A stretch of 64,000 nt of DNA from Klenkia brasiliensis (GTDB lineage: Bacteria; Actinomycetota; Actinomycetes; Mycobacteriales; Geodermatophilaceae). The position numbers were made by a program, and so were the translations under genes. The stretch covers positions 124,001 to 188,000 of the forward strand of contig NZ_FNCF01000007.1 in assembly GCF_900100695.1 (NCBI RefSeq), given 5' to 3'. Positions 63,443-64,000 of the stretch are shown piece by piece; positions within the stretch are counted from its first letter, which is position 1; each line of letters starts with the position of its first letter. Below the pieces are notes generated by a model. That model searched no databases and was not told where the DNA came from. It saw nothing but the letters and a program-made list of their open reading frames with translations.

Positions 63443-64000
<558 letters not shown>

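Overview
The window is very GC-rich, densely coded bacterial DNA with no phage, insertion sequence, CRISPR array, tRNA or rRNA that I can see. Many start codons are GTG, and stop/start overlaps (ATGA, GTGA, TGATG) are common. The content is actinobacterial: glucosyl-3-phosphoglycerate synthase, F420-type (deazaflavin) enzymes, a stand-alone LigD-type primase-polymerase, a mycobacterial-style signal peptidase with a Cys-rich insert, and an Rv0909-like antitoxin. My inference is a soil or rock actinobacterium of the Geodermatophilaceae/Frankiales type. That placement rests on family content only.

Layout. (1) 1-7.6 kb: an acyl-CoA catabolic region with a truncated enoyl-CoA hydratase, an aldehyde dehydrogenase, an acyl-CoA dehydrogenase/AMP-ligase/SnoaL-like operon, a 3-hydroxyacyl-CoA dehydrogenase and a KstR2-like TetR regulator. 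Two copies of one perfect dyad (CCGTCAACG-N4-CGTTGACGG) sit in front of the two catabolic units, and one overlaps the -10 of a good promoter. (2) 7.6-19.8 kb: the most interesting part, an island of three operons plus a LuxR-type regulator. A dyad ATCGGCAG-N2-CTGCC(G/C)AT lies in both outer divergent promoter regions. The island contains two SRPBCC-then-zinc-dehydrogenase cassettes joined by identical ATGA overlaps and two related DUF1345-type membrane proteins. It also has a DJ-1/PfpI protein, GpgS plus a second glycosyltransferase, and a Gfo/Idh plus zinc-free MDR pair. Two of the operons converge and overlap by 56 bp. (3) 19.9-25.2 kb: a GH15 glucoamylase/trehalase-like enzyme, NhaA, and an M48 membrane protease.

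(4) 25.2-40.6 kb: housekeeping and accessory genes. These are nucleotidyltransferases (one a CCA-adding type with an HD domain), a GDPD lipoprotein, a PRISE-type reductase, an SLT/proline-repeat/LytR_C wall protein, a D-cysteine desulfhydrase-like enzyme, methyltransferases, a signal-less BtuF-like protein, an aldose epimerase with a divergent LacI regulator, a DUF2786 protein, an AlkZ/YcaQ-type winged-helix protein and PurT. (5) 40.6-50.3 kb: an acyl-CoA dehydrogenase behind a perfect dyad, an acyltransferase, an MFS transporter, a siderophore-interacting protein behind an iron-box-like site, a four-gene operon (SIMPL, zinc peptidase, crotonase, F420-reductase-like) and a HerA/DUF853 ATPase. 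(6) 50.9-57.6 kb: ten closely packed plus-strand genes, including the primase-polymerase, the 5-oxoprolinase genes pxpA, pxpB and pxpC, signal peptidase I and a TlpA-like lipoprotein. (7) 57.7-64 kb: a large-subunit catalase, a FUSC-type membrane protein, a methyltransferase, an SfnG-type monooxygenase, a small membrane protein and the start of an ABC-F ATPase.

The genes suggest an organism equipped for lipid/CoA catabolism, compatible-solute or wall glycosylation, and aldehyde, peroxide and salt stress. Gene functions are assigned from visible motifs and remembered family features. No search was run.
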